Assembly: GCA_009738435.1 (NCBI GenBank) | Contig: CP046522.1 | Span: 775,249-839,248 of the forward strand | Direction: 5' to 3' | Source: Clostridium bovifaecis | Lineage (GTDB): Bacteria; Bacillota; Clostridia; Clostridiales; Clostridiaceae | DNA: 64,000 nt | In this document: positions 10,616-19,727 of the stretch, in pieces | Numbering within the stretch: the stretch's first letter is position 1 | How the letters are laid out: every line of letters starts with the position of its first letter | Notes under the pieces: model-generated | Databases searched by the model: none | The model's input: only the letters and a program-made list of their open reading frames with translations | Told to the model about the DNA's origin: nothing | Position numbers and translations under genes: made by a program

Positions 10616-11617
10616 ATGGCTACCATAAAAGACATAGCAAAACTAGCTGAGGTTTCACCTGCTACAGTATCCCGCATATTGAATAAGGATACAAGTCTTT
10701 CTGTGTCTGAGAATACGAGGAAACGGGTATTTGAAGCAGCTGAAGAATTAGACTATATTCCTGTTAAAAGAAGAAATAAAGGTATCTACACAAGTATAAA
10801 AATTGGAGTTATTCATTGGTACTCGCAAAAGGAGGAGTTAGGAGATCCATATTATGTTTCTATTACTAATGGAATAGAAAAAGAGTGTTTTAATAAAAAG
10901 ATAGAAGTGATTACAATCTTTAAAAATGATGACACATTTATTACAAATGAGCTGAATGATTTAGATGGAGTTATAGCAATAGGAAAGTTTAGTAAAGAGG
11001 ATGTAGAAGAATTTTCAGTGTATTCTCCAATTATAATCTTTGTAGACTCTTCTCCAAATGAAAAGAAGTATGATTCTGTGGTGATTGATTTTAAGAAGGC
11101 AATGAGAGAAGTACTAGAATATTTATTAGAGCAGGGACATAATAGCATAGGATTTATTGGAGGAAGAGAGTACGTAGGACAAAAAAGGGAGCTTATTGAA
11201 GATGAACGAGAAGTAACGTACAGAGAATTTATGAAGAATAAAGGGATATATAACAGAAGGAATATGTATATTGGAAGATTTACTCCAGAAGATGGTTATG
11301 GTTTAATGAAAGAGGCCGTTGAAAAAGGGAATTTGCCCACAGCATTTTTTATTGCTAGTGACTCCATGGCAATAGGTGCTTTTAGTGCACTATATGAACA
11401 TAATATAAGTGTACCAAAGGATGTAAGTATAATAGGATTTAATGACATCCCTACATCAAAATACTTGGTTCCTCCTCTCAGTACAGTTAAAGTCCATACT
11501 GAATTTATGGGCATTACCGCAGTTGGCCTGCTGCTTGAGAGAATGAATGATGGAAGAGAAATTTCTAAAAAAGTTGTTGTGCCAACAGAATTGATTATAA
11601 GAGAAAGCTCTAACTAA
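10616..11617 (+). CDS. galR: LacI/GalR-family transcriptional regulator, probable galactose repressor
   Basis: 333 residues. The N-terminal LacI helix-turn-helix reads IKDIAKLAEVSPATVSRILN (residues 4-23), followed by the hinge and a periplasmic-binding-like effector domain with VIGGREYVGQ-type and FIASDSMAIGA motifs. It is the last gene of the galactose/lactose operon, 18 bases after lacZ with an AAAGGAG site. It most likely autoregulates the operon through the CG-centred palindrome at 968-982. The effector is presumably galactose or a galactoside (inference). A terminator follows. Confidence 0.9.
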   Translation: MATIKDIAKLAEVSPATVSRILNKDTSLSVSENTRKRVFEAAEELDYIPVKRRNKGIYTSIKIGVIHWYSQKEELGDPYYVSITNGIEKECFNKKIEVITIFKNDDTFITNELNDLDGVIAIGKFSKEDVEEFSVYSPIIIFVDSSPNEKKYDSVVIDFKKAMREVLEYLLEQGHNSIGFIGGREYVGQKRELIEDEREVTYREFMKNKGIYNRRNMYIGRFTPEDGYGLMKEAVEKGNLPTAFFIASDSMAIGAFSALYEHNISVPKDVSIIGFNDIPTSKYLVPPLSTVKVHTEFMGITAVGLLLERMNDGREISKKVVVPTELIIRESSN

Positions 11618-11618
11618 A

Positions 11619-11649
11619 GAAGCCTTCGTAGTACTCGGAGGTTTTTTTA
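11619..11649 (+). terminator. intrinsic terminator of the galactose operon
   Basis: AAGCCTTCG pairs (two G-T pairs) with CGGAGGTTT across a short loop and runs into seven T residues directly after the galR stop. Confidence 0.75.
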
Positions 11650-11712
11650 GTTATGCACCTTTTGTAAAAACGTAAATATTATGTATATATAGCAATATAG
11701 CAGGAGTATTGA

Positions 11713-12417
11713 ATGTTTCAAAAGGGGGATTTTCATATACATTCTACTGCATCAGATGGGGAGCTTACCCCAATGGAAGTAATTGGGCTTGCTAAAAGAA
11801 GAGGAGTAGACATAATGGCTCTAACAGATCATAATGGAACCTTAGGGATAGGAGAGGCTATAAGAGCAGGGCGTGATTATGGAATTACTGTAATTCCGGG
11901 AGTTGAACTGTCCACAAGGTTTAATAATGAGAGAATTCATATATTAGGATACTTTAAAGATGATAGATATAAGGGTGAAGTTTTTCAGAAGGTATTAAGG
12001 CTTATAAAAGTTCATAAAATAAAGAATGTACAATACATGCTAAAAAGGTTAGCTAATTTAGAAATTGATACAGATAATAGCAGCGGCAGACTATCGGTTT
12101 TAAGTGGTATAGAAATATTAAGATTTTTCGGAGCTGTGGTAGTTTTAGCTCATCCTGTTTTAATAAATAGGAGCTGCTTAACGGAAATTATAAACATGCC
12201 CTTTGATGGAATAGAAGCAAAATACTGTAGAAACAATGAAGATGATACAAGATTCTTTATAAAGTTAACTAAGGATATGGAGAAGTTCTACACTGCTGGC
12301 TCAGACTTTCATACAAACAGAACTAGAGATTTAAAGCATGGCTTAATTGGAGATGTATACCTTAATTCTAATGAAATAAATATATTTTTAAAACAAACAG
12401 GACTTATTGAAAGGTGA
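11713..12417 (+). CDS. PHP-domain metal-dependent phosphoesterase
   Basis: 234 residues, cytosolic. The N-terminal PHP metal motifs are FHIHSTASDG (near 7-16) and ALTDHNGT (near 36-43). GVELS, AHPVL and the C-terminal GSDFHT supply the remaining metal ligands. The short PHP family with this layout includes YciV/RNase AM-type and 3',5'-nucleoside bisphosphate phosphatases, so phosphoester hydrolysis of a small nucleotide or RNA end is expected; the substrate is not known. It has its own GGAG ribosome site and is separated from galR by a terminator. Confidence 0.8.
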   Translation: MFQKGDFHIHSTASDGELTPMEVIGLAKRRGVDIMALTDHNGTLGIGEAIRAGRDYGITVIPGVELSTRFNNERIHILGYFKDDRYKGEVFQKVLRLIKVHKIKNVQYMLKRLANLEIDTDNSSGRLSVLSGIEILRFFGAVVVLAHPVLINRSCLTEIINMPFDGIEAKYCRNNEDDTRFFIKLTKDMEKFYTAGSDFHTNRTRDLKHGLIGDVYLNSNEINIFLKQTGLIER

Positions 12418-12484
12418 GGCACATACAGAAAATCCATTTCATATAATTATAATAGTTAGAAATTATGAAGGGATAGAAAGGAAT

Positions 12485-13108
12485 ATGTATCATTACCCAT
12501 ATAGACAAGTTTCCCCAATCAATTCTTATTTCAGAATTTTACACGCATCTCCCAATACTCCAGCTGTGGATGTTTATGCAAATGGAAATCTCATTGTTAA
12601 TAACTTTAATTATAAGCAAGTTTCGCCGTATATATATGTTCCAGTTGGAAACTACGATATAGAAGTTTATCCTGCAAGAGATAAAAGTAAGCCAATAATA
12701 AAGGAGAGGATAATTGTACCTAAGGAAATTATTTTAAACATAGCGATCACAGGGGTTTTTCCTAATATAAGTCTTTATCCTCTGCCAGAGCCAGTGGCAA
12801 GACAGAAGTTTGGGAGACCTTGCATAAGATTTATACATTTATCTCCAGGAGCATCAGCTATGGATATAACATTGCCGGATGAAACAATAATATTTAAGAA
12901 TCTTGGATACAAAGAGTTCACGAAGTACGCTTGTATTTTAGAAGGAAGATACAGTTTTGAAATCAGAACTGCAGGAACTGAAGAGAGTATTTTGAATACT
13001 AAGAGTACTCAGTTAGCTCCCAATAATTATTATACTGTATATATTTTGGGGGTGGGAGGAGACAATTCAAATCTAGAAGCAGTTACATTATTAGAACCGA
13101 GGCAGTAA
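12485..13108 (+). CDS. DUF4397-domain protein
   Basis: About 207 residues made of two related beta-rich halves. Each opens with the DUF4397 signature: FRILHASPNTPAVDVYANG near residue 14 and IRFIHLSPGASAMDI near residue 117. No signal peptide or membrane helix is seen. Similar proteins in spore-formers are often surface or spore associated, but their function is unknown. ATG 12485 has AAAGGA just upstream; an in-frame TTG at 12407 would overlap the previous gene and lacks a ribosome site. A bidirectional terminator follows. Confidence 0.75.
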   Translation: MYHYPYRQVSPINSYFRILHASPNTPAVDVYANGNLIVNNFNYKQVSPYIYVPVGNYDIEVYPARDKSKPIIKERIIVPKEIILNIAITGVFPNISLYPLPEPVARQKFGRPCIRFIHLSPGASAMDITLPDETIIFKNLGYKEFTKYACILEGRYSFEIRTAGTEESILNTKSTQLAPNNYYTVYILGVGGDNSNLEAVTLLEPRQ

Positions 13109-13145
13109 GATATAATATGAAGGTATTGCCAAAATAGAAAATAAA

Positions 13146-13176
13146 TTAGCCATGCTGACTTTCAGTATGGCTAAAA
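13146..13176. terminator. bidirectional terminator
   Basis: TAGCCATGCTGA (13147-13158) pairs with TCAGTATGGCTA (13162-13173, one G-T pair). Its position between convergent genes suggests it serves both; the flanking T-runs are weak on both sides. Confidence 0.7.
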
Positions 13177-13191
13177 TCATGTATAAATATA

Positions 13192-14094
13192 TTATTGAGG
13201 TTTGCTTATAAACATTTGTGTGAACATGTTTCCGTAAGGTCCACCTTGTCTAATTCCTATTCCGATGTGAGTAAATTCTGGATTTAATATATTTTTTCTA
13301 TGACCAGGAGAATTCATCAACGAATTATGAGCATTTGCAACACTCTGATTCCCAGCTATGTTTTCTCCTGCTTGAATATACTTAATTCCAAAAGACTTCA
13401 TCATATCAAAAGGACTACCATATTTAGGTGAGTTGTGACTAAAGTAATTATTATCTATCATGTCTTGAGATTTAGTTCTAGCAACACTAGATAGTGAGGT
13501 GTCTACTTTTAAAGCTGGTAGATTATTTTGAGAACGAGCCTCGTTAACTAGTTTAATCATTTGCTGCTCAGCAGTGCTTAGAGTAGCAGTATTCGTTGCA
13601 GCACTTGGTGTTTTAGGTGCTGTTCCACCCTGGTTTCCTTGAGTTGTTTCTTGCGGAGTTGCTTGCTGTGGAGCTGCTGGTGCAGGGGTTTTATCTTCAG
13701 AAACTATTGGTTTACAATCTTCTTGAGAAACGAAACCAATTTTATTATTAGGAAGTTTTACTGCAAACCAATCACCAACTTGGCTTACTACGTCAAGAGT
13801 GCTGTTTTTATTCTGTGACTGAAGTGTAGCGGTATCATTAGAAACACCAGTTTTTATGTTGGCTTTGTCGGAAATAATTCTAACCTTTTCAATGTTACCC
13901 ATTTGGGAAATAGAAGATTCTATCCCACCAAGAGCCTTATTTTTTACATTTCTTTGACTTTGTTGATTCTTTTGATTTTGTTGGGCTTGATTATTTTGTT
14001 GTTGATTCTGTCGGCTTTGAGTATTATCTTGTGCGCAGCCAACTGCGAAGACAAGCAATACAAACAAGGTTAAAGTAGCGATTCGCCTTCTCAT
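13192..14094 (-). CDS. CAP/SCP-domain lipoprotein with SH3-like domain (YkwD type)
   Basis: Exported lipoprotein of about 300 residues. The signal MRRRIATLTLF...AVGC ends in a lipobox Cys. A long Gln/Asn-rich spacer (QNQQQNNQAQQNQ) follows, then an SH3-like segment (DKANIKTGVSNDTATLQSQ) and a Pro/Thr linker. The C-terminal CAP domain has LVNEARSQNNLPAL, FSHNSPKYGSPFDMM, AGENIAG and HRKNILNPEFTHIGIGI. The His/Glu cavity of CAP proteins is intact. Bacterial CAP proteins of this type are cell-surface proteins without a settled activity. ATG 14094 follows AGGAGGAATTTTG on the minus strand. It is a monocistronic gene. Confidence 0.88.
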   Translation of the reverse strand: MRRRIATLTLFVLLVFAVGCAQDNTQSRQNQQQNNQAQQNQKNQQSQRNVKNKALGGIESSISQMGNIEKVRIISDKANIKTGVSNDTATLQSQNKNSTLDVVSQVGDWFAVKLPNNKIGFVSQEDCKPIVSEDKTPAPAAPQQATPQETTQGNQGGTAPKTPSAATNTATLSTAEQQMIKLVNEARSQNNLPALKVDTSLSSVARTKSQDMIDNNYFSHNSPKYGSPFDMMKSFGIKYIQAGENIAGNQSVANAHNSLMNSPGHRKNILNPEFTHIGIGIRQGGPYGNMFTQMFISKPQ

Positions 14095-14473
14095 CAAAAT
14101 TCCTCCTTAGATTTAATTTTGTATTTCTTAGTACATACATTAGTATTAGAAAATAATCTAAAATTTATTATACGTATTTTTTGATAAGAATTATAAACAT
14201 GAATATATAAGAAACTACTTTATTTTATTAAAAATTGTTTTAAATACAATTTTTAGCAAACTGATTTATTAGATATAGTAAAAATGAAAGTATATCAATA
14301 ATATATAATAAATTTTATAATTAAAATTTTTTACAGACTAGTCTTAATAATAATAATAATTGACACTATAGCCAAGTGGTTTTAAGGTTATTGAAATTTA
14401 ATGAAAATATAGTATTATAAAAAGGTGGACAAATATTATACATATGAAAATAAAAAGGAGAGGAATATTAGAT
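14095..14473. other. divergent AT-rich intergenic region
   Basis: Divergent region between the CAP lipoprotein and the small lipoprotein. It is very AT-rich with no further coding signal. A TTGACA at 14360-14365 and AT-rich hexamers downstream may form the promoter of the rightward gene; the -10 is ambiguous. Confidence 0.4.
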
Positions 14474-14857
14474 ATGAAACAGAGAAAGTTTACATCAAAA
14501 GTAATAGTATTAATGATTACTATGATGCTTGTACCAACTTTAATAGCAGGATGTTCTAGCAAGAGCAAAATTCGTAAGGAAGTATATGAAGGTACCCTTA
14601 AACACATAGGTGTTTTTGAATCCCATAAAAATGATAACTATTCAGAGCCAACTAAAGAAGAAATGAATCAATACATAGAATTCATTAACAATAGCAAGAA
14701 AAATTCCACAGAAGAAGAAAGAGAAATTTTTGATAAGCTCGGAGATGTTATGATCGCTTATAGCACAGATTCATCTGAAGTTGCTAAAGGGGAAAAACCG
14801 ATACTTTTCGATGAAAAGGTAAAGGAACTTAAAACTCTTTTAGAACAATATAAATAA
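14474..14857 (+). CDS. small lipoprotein of unknown function
   Basis: About 127 residues. The N-terminal signal has a hydrophobic core (VIVLMITMMLVPTLIAGC) with lipobox LIAGC, so it is exported and lipid-anchored. The mature part is short, charged and mostly helical (KEEMNQYIEFINNSKK, EEEREIFDKLGD). I do not recognise a family. ATG 14474 is preferred over ATG 14444 because AAGGAGAGG lies between them, about 10 bases before 14474. It is a single gene bounded by a strong terminator. Confidence 0.7.
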   Translation: MKQRKFTSKVIVLMITMMLVPTLIAGCSSKSKIRKEVYEGTLKHIGVFESHKNDNYSEPTKEEMNQYIEFINNSKKNSTEEEREIFDKLGDVMIAYSTDSSEVAKGEKPILFDEKVKELKTLLEQYK

Positions 14858-14874
14858 TTACTATGCAGTTAAAT

Positions 14875-14910
14875 AAAAAATACTGGCAAATGCTTGCCGG
14901 TATTTTTTAT
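14875..14910 (+). terminator. intrinsic terminator after the small lipoprotein
   Basis: AAAAAATACTGGCAA (14875-14889) pairs with TTGCCGGTATTTTTT (14894-14908) around a 4-base loop, with one G-T pair, and ends in T residues. Confidence 0.88.
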
Positions 14911-14931
14911 TTTAAAATGGATATATTTATA

Positions 14932-14986
14932 TTGATTTTTTAAATTTAAAGAAGTATACTATTAACATGTTTCGTGTACGAAACAT
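14932..14986 (+). promoter_or_regulatory. promoter with perfect MarR-type palindromic operator
   Basis: TTGATT (14932-14937) and TATACT (14955-14960) are 17 bases apart. At 14967-14986, over the expected start of transcription, lie ATGTTTCGT and ACGAAACAT, a perfect 9-bp inverted repeat separated by GT. It is the right size and place for a MarR dimer, so the MarR gene at 15080 probably represses itself and the efflux genes behind it. Confidence 0.75.
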
Positions 14987-15079
14987 TTGTGCATGAAATA
15001 TTTATATGTGAAGTATTCTGATAATAAATACACACATTAAAATATGGAATAACTATATTGATGAAGGGATGGAGAATTA

Positions 15080-15511
15080 ATGGGAAATGACGAGTGGACT
15101 CGAATACCTCTTTTAATTAAGAGTGTAAATCAGCTTATAAGTCATAGTATAAAAGAGCTATTCGATGAAACAGGGCTTACTACTCCTCAGATAATGGTAT
15201 TATCAACTTTGGGCAAAAACGGAAGCATGAAACTTAGTGATATAAGCGAAAAGCTAAATCTTTCTAACAGTACAATATCAGGTATTGTAGATAGACTTGA
15301 AAAACAAGATTATGTTGAGAGAATTAGAAGCAAAGAAGATAGAAGAGTTGTCTATGTTTCTGTATGTGAAAAATCAAAAAATATAATGCACACTGCTATA
15401 CACGAAAAAATACAAGAAAGCCTAAGGAAAAAACTTACGAAAGCTGATCAAGGGCAAATTGATGATATTATAAAAGGGCTCGAAATACTAAAAGAGCTTT
15501 TAAAGGATTAA
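15080..15511 (+). CDS. MarR-family transcriptional regulator
   Basis: 143 residues, winged-helix DNA-binding repressor. The reading head shows LSTLGKNGSMKLSDISEKLN, then LSNSTISGIVDRLEKQDYV and the wing RSKEDRRVVYVSV, all standard MarR motifs. The flanking helices form the dimer interface and ligand pocket. It is followed by a two-subunit ABC exporter 80 bases downstream and an MFS pump, a common arrangement for drug-responsive efflux. A perfect palindrome at its own promoter is the likely operator. Confidence 0.88.
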   Translation: MGNDEWTRIPLLIKSVNQLISHSIKELFDETGLTTPQIMVLSTLGKNGSMKLSDISEKLNLSNSTISGIVDRLEKQDYVERIRSKEDRRVVYVSVCEKSKNIMHTAIHEKIQESLRKKLTKADQGQIDDIIKGLEILKELLKD

Positions 15512-15591
15512 GTACTTTCAGTTGAAAGTTGCTAGAAAAAATTCTACAATTATAACTTTGATAAGTTTAATAGAATGGAGATGAGAGATTC

Positions 15592-17317
15592 GTGATTAAA
15601 TTATTTAAATTTTTAAGGCCATATAAAAGTCAAGTAGCTTTAATTATAGTACTATTGTTCCTTCAAGCTATGGCTGAATTATATTTGCCAACATTGATGT
15701 CTGATATTGTTAATAAAGGTATAGTAAATGGAGATACAAATTATATTATGAAAATTGGAGGTTTCATGCTCCTTGTAGCTGCTGGAAGCGGTATTTGCAC
15801 AATTTTAGCAAGCTTTTTATCCTCAAAAGCTGCTACAGCTTTTGGTAGAGATTTAAGGGGAATGGTTTTTAAAAGAGGGGAAAGATTTTCTTTACATGAA
15901 TTTGATAAAATAGGAACTCCGTCTATGATTACGAGGACTACCAATGATATTACTCAAATTCAACAGGTTACAGTTATGATGATGCGTTTTATGGTTACAG
16001 CTCCAATAATGGCTGTTGGTGGTCTTATTATGGCATTATCAAAAGATAAGAAATTAACTTTGGTATTAGCAGTTGCTATTCCACTGCTCACACTGCTTAT
16101 ATTCTTCGTAGCGAAAAAAGCAATACCTCTATTTAAAGTAATGCAGGAAAAGGTAGATAAAATAAATCTGATTTTACGTGAAAACCTTACAGGTATAAGA
16201 GTAATACGTGCATTTAATCGTATTGATGATGAGAAGAAACGCTTTGAAGAAGCAAGCTACGATTTCACCTCTACAGCTATTAGGGTAAATAAAATGATGG
16301 CTTTTGTAATGCCTATTATGATGCTGATAATGAATTTTACAAGTGTTGCTATTATTTGGTTTGGAGGTATTCGCATTGATAATGGTAATATGCAAGTAGG
16401 GGACATGATGGCATTTTTACAGTATGCTATGCAAATTATGTTTTCTTTCATAATGCTTGCCATGATGTTTGTAATGATACCTCGTGCTGAGGCATCAGCA
16501 GTTAGGGTTAATGAGGTTTTAGATATGGAGCCTGAAATTACTGATCCTAAAAATCCTAGTAATGCTAAGGATGAAAGAGGATATATAGAATTTAAAGATG
16601 TTACATTCAGCTATCCAGGAGCAGCAGAGCCAGCTATAAGTAATATAAGCTTTAATGCAAAACCAGGAGAAACCACTGCCATAATTGGTGGTACAGGTTC
16701 AGGAAAGTCTACTCTTATAAACCTTATACCCCGCTTTTATGATATACAAGGTGGAAGCATCTTAGTTGATGGAGTGGATGTAAGAGAAATGACACAGCAA
16801 ACCCTTAGAAGCAAAATAGGATTTGTTCCTCAAAAGGCTGTTCTGTTTACTGGTACTATTGCTGAGAATATTAGATACGGTAAAGAAGATGCTACTGATG
16901 CAGAAGTTAGACATGCAGGCGAAATTGCCCAAGCAGCTGACTTTATATCGAATATGAAAGATGAATATGATGCGGTTATTGCACAAGGGGGTAATAACGT
17001 ATCAGGAGGACAAAAGCAGCGGCTTTCTATTGCGCGTGCTCTTGTTGGAAAGCCAGAAATATATATTTGATGATAGTTTTTCAGCTCTTGACTTCAAGAC
17101 TGATGCCAAGCTTAGAACGGCTCTTAAAGGAGAAACCAAGAATTCAACTGTAATTATTGTTGCACAAAGGGTAAGTACAGTAATGGATGCTGATAGAATT
17201 ATAGTTTTGGAGGAAGGTAAAATTGCGGGAATGGGAACCCATAAAGAACTTTTAAAATCTAGTGAAGTTTATCGTGAGATTGTATCTTCACAGCTCAGTG
17301 AGGAGGAATTAGCATGA
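15592..17317 (+). pseudogene. ABC multidrug exporter subunit 1 (BmrC/YheI-type), frameshifted at (AT)4
   Basis: Half-transporter of about 575 residues: six membrane helices (1-300), then an ABC domain. Walker A GGTGSGKST and signature VSGGQKQRLSIARAL are in the first frame, which stops at TGA 17068. Walker B FDDSFSALD, the H-loop region and the C-terminus to 17317 are in another frame. Restoring two bases to the AT repeat at 17059-17066 gives KPEIYIFDDSFSALDFKTD without gap. The Walker B acid is Asp where the catalytic Glu is expected, as in the degenerate site of heterodimeric exporters. As sequenced, the protein lacks Walker B. The start is GTG 15592. The stop overlaps the next subunit by four bases. 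Confidence 0.88.
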
Positions 17318-19419
17318 GTGAAAATAAAGGACAAAGAAGAGGGCCGGGAAGTCATGGCGGACCTCCTATGGGAAGACCAGTAGAAAAGGCTAAAGATTTC
17401 AAGGGAACCATGAAGAGGCTTATGAAATATTTAAGTCCAAGAAGGTTTAATCTTATAGCTGTATTTATAACAGCAATAATAAGTACAATATTTACTATTG
17501 TTGGTCCGAAGATTATGGGAAGAGCTACAACAAAATTATTTGAAGGGCTAATGGCCAAGGGGCAGTATGCTAAGAATATGTTTAAGCCTGAAAATATACC
17601 TAATCTTCTAAAGATGCCTGACCTGCCAGAATCTCTTAGAAAAACTATAAATAATATGATGGCAAATCCAAAGGCTGCTGCTGGAGCAACGTCAAGTAGT
17701 ATGGATATTACAAATATAGATCCAGAGGTTTGGAAATTTATAAGTACACATGGTCCGAAGATTGATTTTGATTATATAGGAAGAATTATTATAATATTAA
17801 TAGCACTTTACTTAATCAGTGCATTGTTTGGATATATTCAACAATATATTATGGCAGGGGTTGCGCAAAATACTGTTTTTGATATGCGTAAGGATGTAAA
17901 TGAAAAACTAAACCGTCTGCCTTTGAAATATTTTGATTCACGTACTCATGGGGAAGTATTAAGCCGTGTCACTAATGACTTAGATACGGTTGCGGCTACC
18001 CTTCAGCAAAGTTTGACTCAGCTTATAACATCCGTGGTTACAATAGTTGGTATTATTGTGATGATGCTTACAATAAGTCCATGGTTGACACTTGTTACAT
18101 TCATAACTCTACCTCTTTCTGTTCTTGTAACAGCTGGGGTGGCTAAAAAGTCACAAAAGTATTTTAAAGATCAACAAAAAATTCTTGGTGAATTAAATGG
18201 TCATGTAGAAGAAATGTACACCGGGCATAAGATTGTAAAAGTTTTTGGACGTGAAGAGAAATCTATAGAAGATTTTAATGAAATAAATGAAAGGCTTTAC
18301 AATGTAGGATGGAAAGCTCAGTTTATTTCAGGAATAATCATGCCAATGATGAACTTTGTAAACAATATTGGATATGTTTTAGTATGTGTAATTGGAGGAG
18401 TTTTTGTAACTAAAGGAAGAATGGATGTTGGCGGTGTTCAGGCATTTATCCAGTATTCAAGACAATTTGGTCAGCCGATAGTCCAAACTGCAAACATAGT
18501 TAATATTCTTCAATCAACTGTAGCAGCTGCTGAACGTGTTTTTGAAATATTAGATGAAGTTGAAGAAATTCCAGATAAAGAGGATGCTAAGATTATTGAC
18601 TTTGTAAGCAATGAGATAAAAGAAAAAGACAAATCCAATAACAAGCTAAAGACAATAGGAGAACTAAAAGGTGAAGTTGTTTTTGAACATGTAAAATTTG
18701 GGTATAAGGAAACCGTTACACTTATGGAAGATATGCACATTAATGTGCATCAAGGCCAAACTATTGCTATAGTAGGTCCAACCGGCGCAGGAAAAACTAC
18801 CCTTGTAAACTTATTAATGCGTTTTTATGAAATTCAAGGTGGAAGAATTACCGTTGATGGAGTTGATATAAAAGACTTTAAACGTGGCGATTTACGTTCT
18901 ATGTTTGGAATGGTACTTCAAGATACGTGGTTATTTAACGGTTCCATAAAGGACAATATAGCTTATAGTAGAAAAAATGCTTCTTTTGAGGAAATAGTTG
19001 AAGCAGCTAAGGCAGCTCATGCGGATCACTTTATTAGAACTCTTCCAGAAGGCTATAATACAGTATTAAATGAAGAAGCGTCTAATATATCACAGGGTCA
19101 AAAGCAGCTTTTAACCATTGCTAGGGTAATACTTGCAGACCCATCAATTTTAATTCTTGATGAGGCAACTTCAAGCGTTGACACAAGAACTGAGGTTCAA
19201 ATACAAAAGGCTATGAATAACCTTATGAAAGGAAGAACAAGCTTTGTCATTGCTCATAGATTATCTACAATTCGTGATGCTGATTTAATCCTGGTTATGA
19301 ACAATGGAAGTATTATTGAGCAAGGAAATCACAAAGAACTTCTAGAGAAAGATGGGTTCTATGCGGATCTTTATAATAGTCAGTTTACAGGTGCGAATCT
19401 AGAGGATAAGGCAATATAA
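17314..19419 (+). CDS. ABC multidrug exporter subunit 2 (BmrD/YheH-type)
   Basis: 701 residues. A Gly/Pro-rich N-terminus (GPGSHGGPPMGRP) precedes the first helix. A long extracytoplasmic insert rich in Met/Asn/Pro lies between helices 1 and 2 (about residues 75-150), typical of the larger partner in such pairs. The ABC domain has Walker A GPTGAGKTT, an altered signature NISQGQKQ (SQGQ instead of SGGQ) and canonical Walker B LILDEATSSVD with Glu. Together with subunit 1 this gives one active and one degenerate ATP site. ATG overlaps the upstream stop (ATGA), implying translational coupling. Confidence 0.92.
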   Translation: MSENKGQRRGPGSHGGPPMGRPVEKAKDFKGTMKRLMKYLSPRRFNLIAVFITAIISTIFTIVGPKIMGRATTKLFEGLMAKGQYAKNMFKPENIPNLLKMPDLPESLRKTINNMMANPKAAAGATSSSMDITNIDPEVWKFISTHGPKIDFDYIGRIIIILIALYLISALFGYIQQYIMAGVAQNTVFDMRKDVNEKLNRLPLKYFDSRTHGEVLSRVTNDLDTVAATLQQSLTQLITSVVTIVGIIVMMLTISPWLTLVTFITLPLSVLVTAGVAKKSQKYFKDQQKILGELNGHVEEMYTGHKIVKVFGREEKSIEDFNEINERLYNVGWKAQFISGIIMPMMNFVNNIGYVLVCVIGGVFVTKGRMDVGGVQAFIQYSRQFGQPIVQTANIVNILQSTVAAAERVFEILDEVEEIPDKEDAKIIDFVSNEIKEKDKSNNKLKTIGELKGEVVFEHVKFGYKETVTLMEDMHINVHQGQTIAIVGPTGAGKTTLVNLLMRFYEIQGGRITVDGVDIKDFKRGDLRSMFGMVLQDTWLFNGSIKDNIAYSRKNASFEEIVEAAKAAHADHFIRTLPEGYNTVLNEEASNISQGQKQLLTIARVILADPSILILDEATSSVDTRTEVQIQKAMNNLMKGRTSFVIAHRLSTIRDADLILVMNNGSIIEQGNHKELLEKDGFYADLYNSQFTGANLEDKAI

Positions 19420-19612
19420 GCAGAGAACACAAATCTATGATTTGCTGTGAATCGCTTAAGCAGACATCCCAAATTTATAATTTGGTGATGGTCGCTTACT
19501 CTGTGAGTACTCCTCTGAATGTAAAGAAGAGGAGTTTCATAAGCAGAGAACACAAATCTATGATTTGCTGTGAATCGCTTACTCCTCTGAATGTAAAGAA
19601 GAGGAGTTTCAT
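19418..19612 (+). repeat. cluster of short hairpin repeats
   Basis: Two kinds of unit alternate. Unit 1, about 41 bp, starts AAGCAGAGAACACAAATC and ends TGAATCGCTTA; it occurs at 19418-19458 and 19540-19580 (near identical) and in a diverged form at 19458-19498. Unit 2, about 31 bp, is a hairpin with arms ACTCCTCT and AGAGGAGT; it occurs at 19509-19540 and 19581-19611. Each unit has internal dyad symmetry. No protein is encoded. It begins inside the last codons of the exporter gene. Confidence 0.8.
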
Positions 19613-19630
19613 ATAAACCTAAAGAATCAA

Positions 19631-19670
19631 GGTTGCATAGTAGTGAAAAATTGCTATGCAGCCTTTTTAT
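19631..19670 (+). terminator. intrinsic terminator of the ABC exporter operon
   Basis: GGTTGCATAG (19631-19640) pairs with CTATGCAGCC (19654-19663, one mismatch) around a 13-base loop, followed by five T residues. Confidence 0.8.
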
Positions 19671-19727
19671 ACAGTATAATTTAAAAGATTCACAGAGGAA
19701 TAAAAGCAGGTAAGGAGATGGAAACAT

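Noticed and set aside
13192..14094. Frames opposite strong genes (for example opposite mglB, lacZ and the ABC exporters) as extra proteins
   Set aside because: They lack ribosome sites and recognisable domains and lie wholly inside well-supported genes on the other strand; the CAP lipoprotein here is a genuine minus-strand gene by contrast.
19418..19612. CRISPR array
   Set aside because: Units have different lengths, alternate two types, lack regular spacers, and no cas gene is present.
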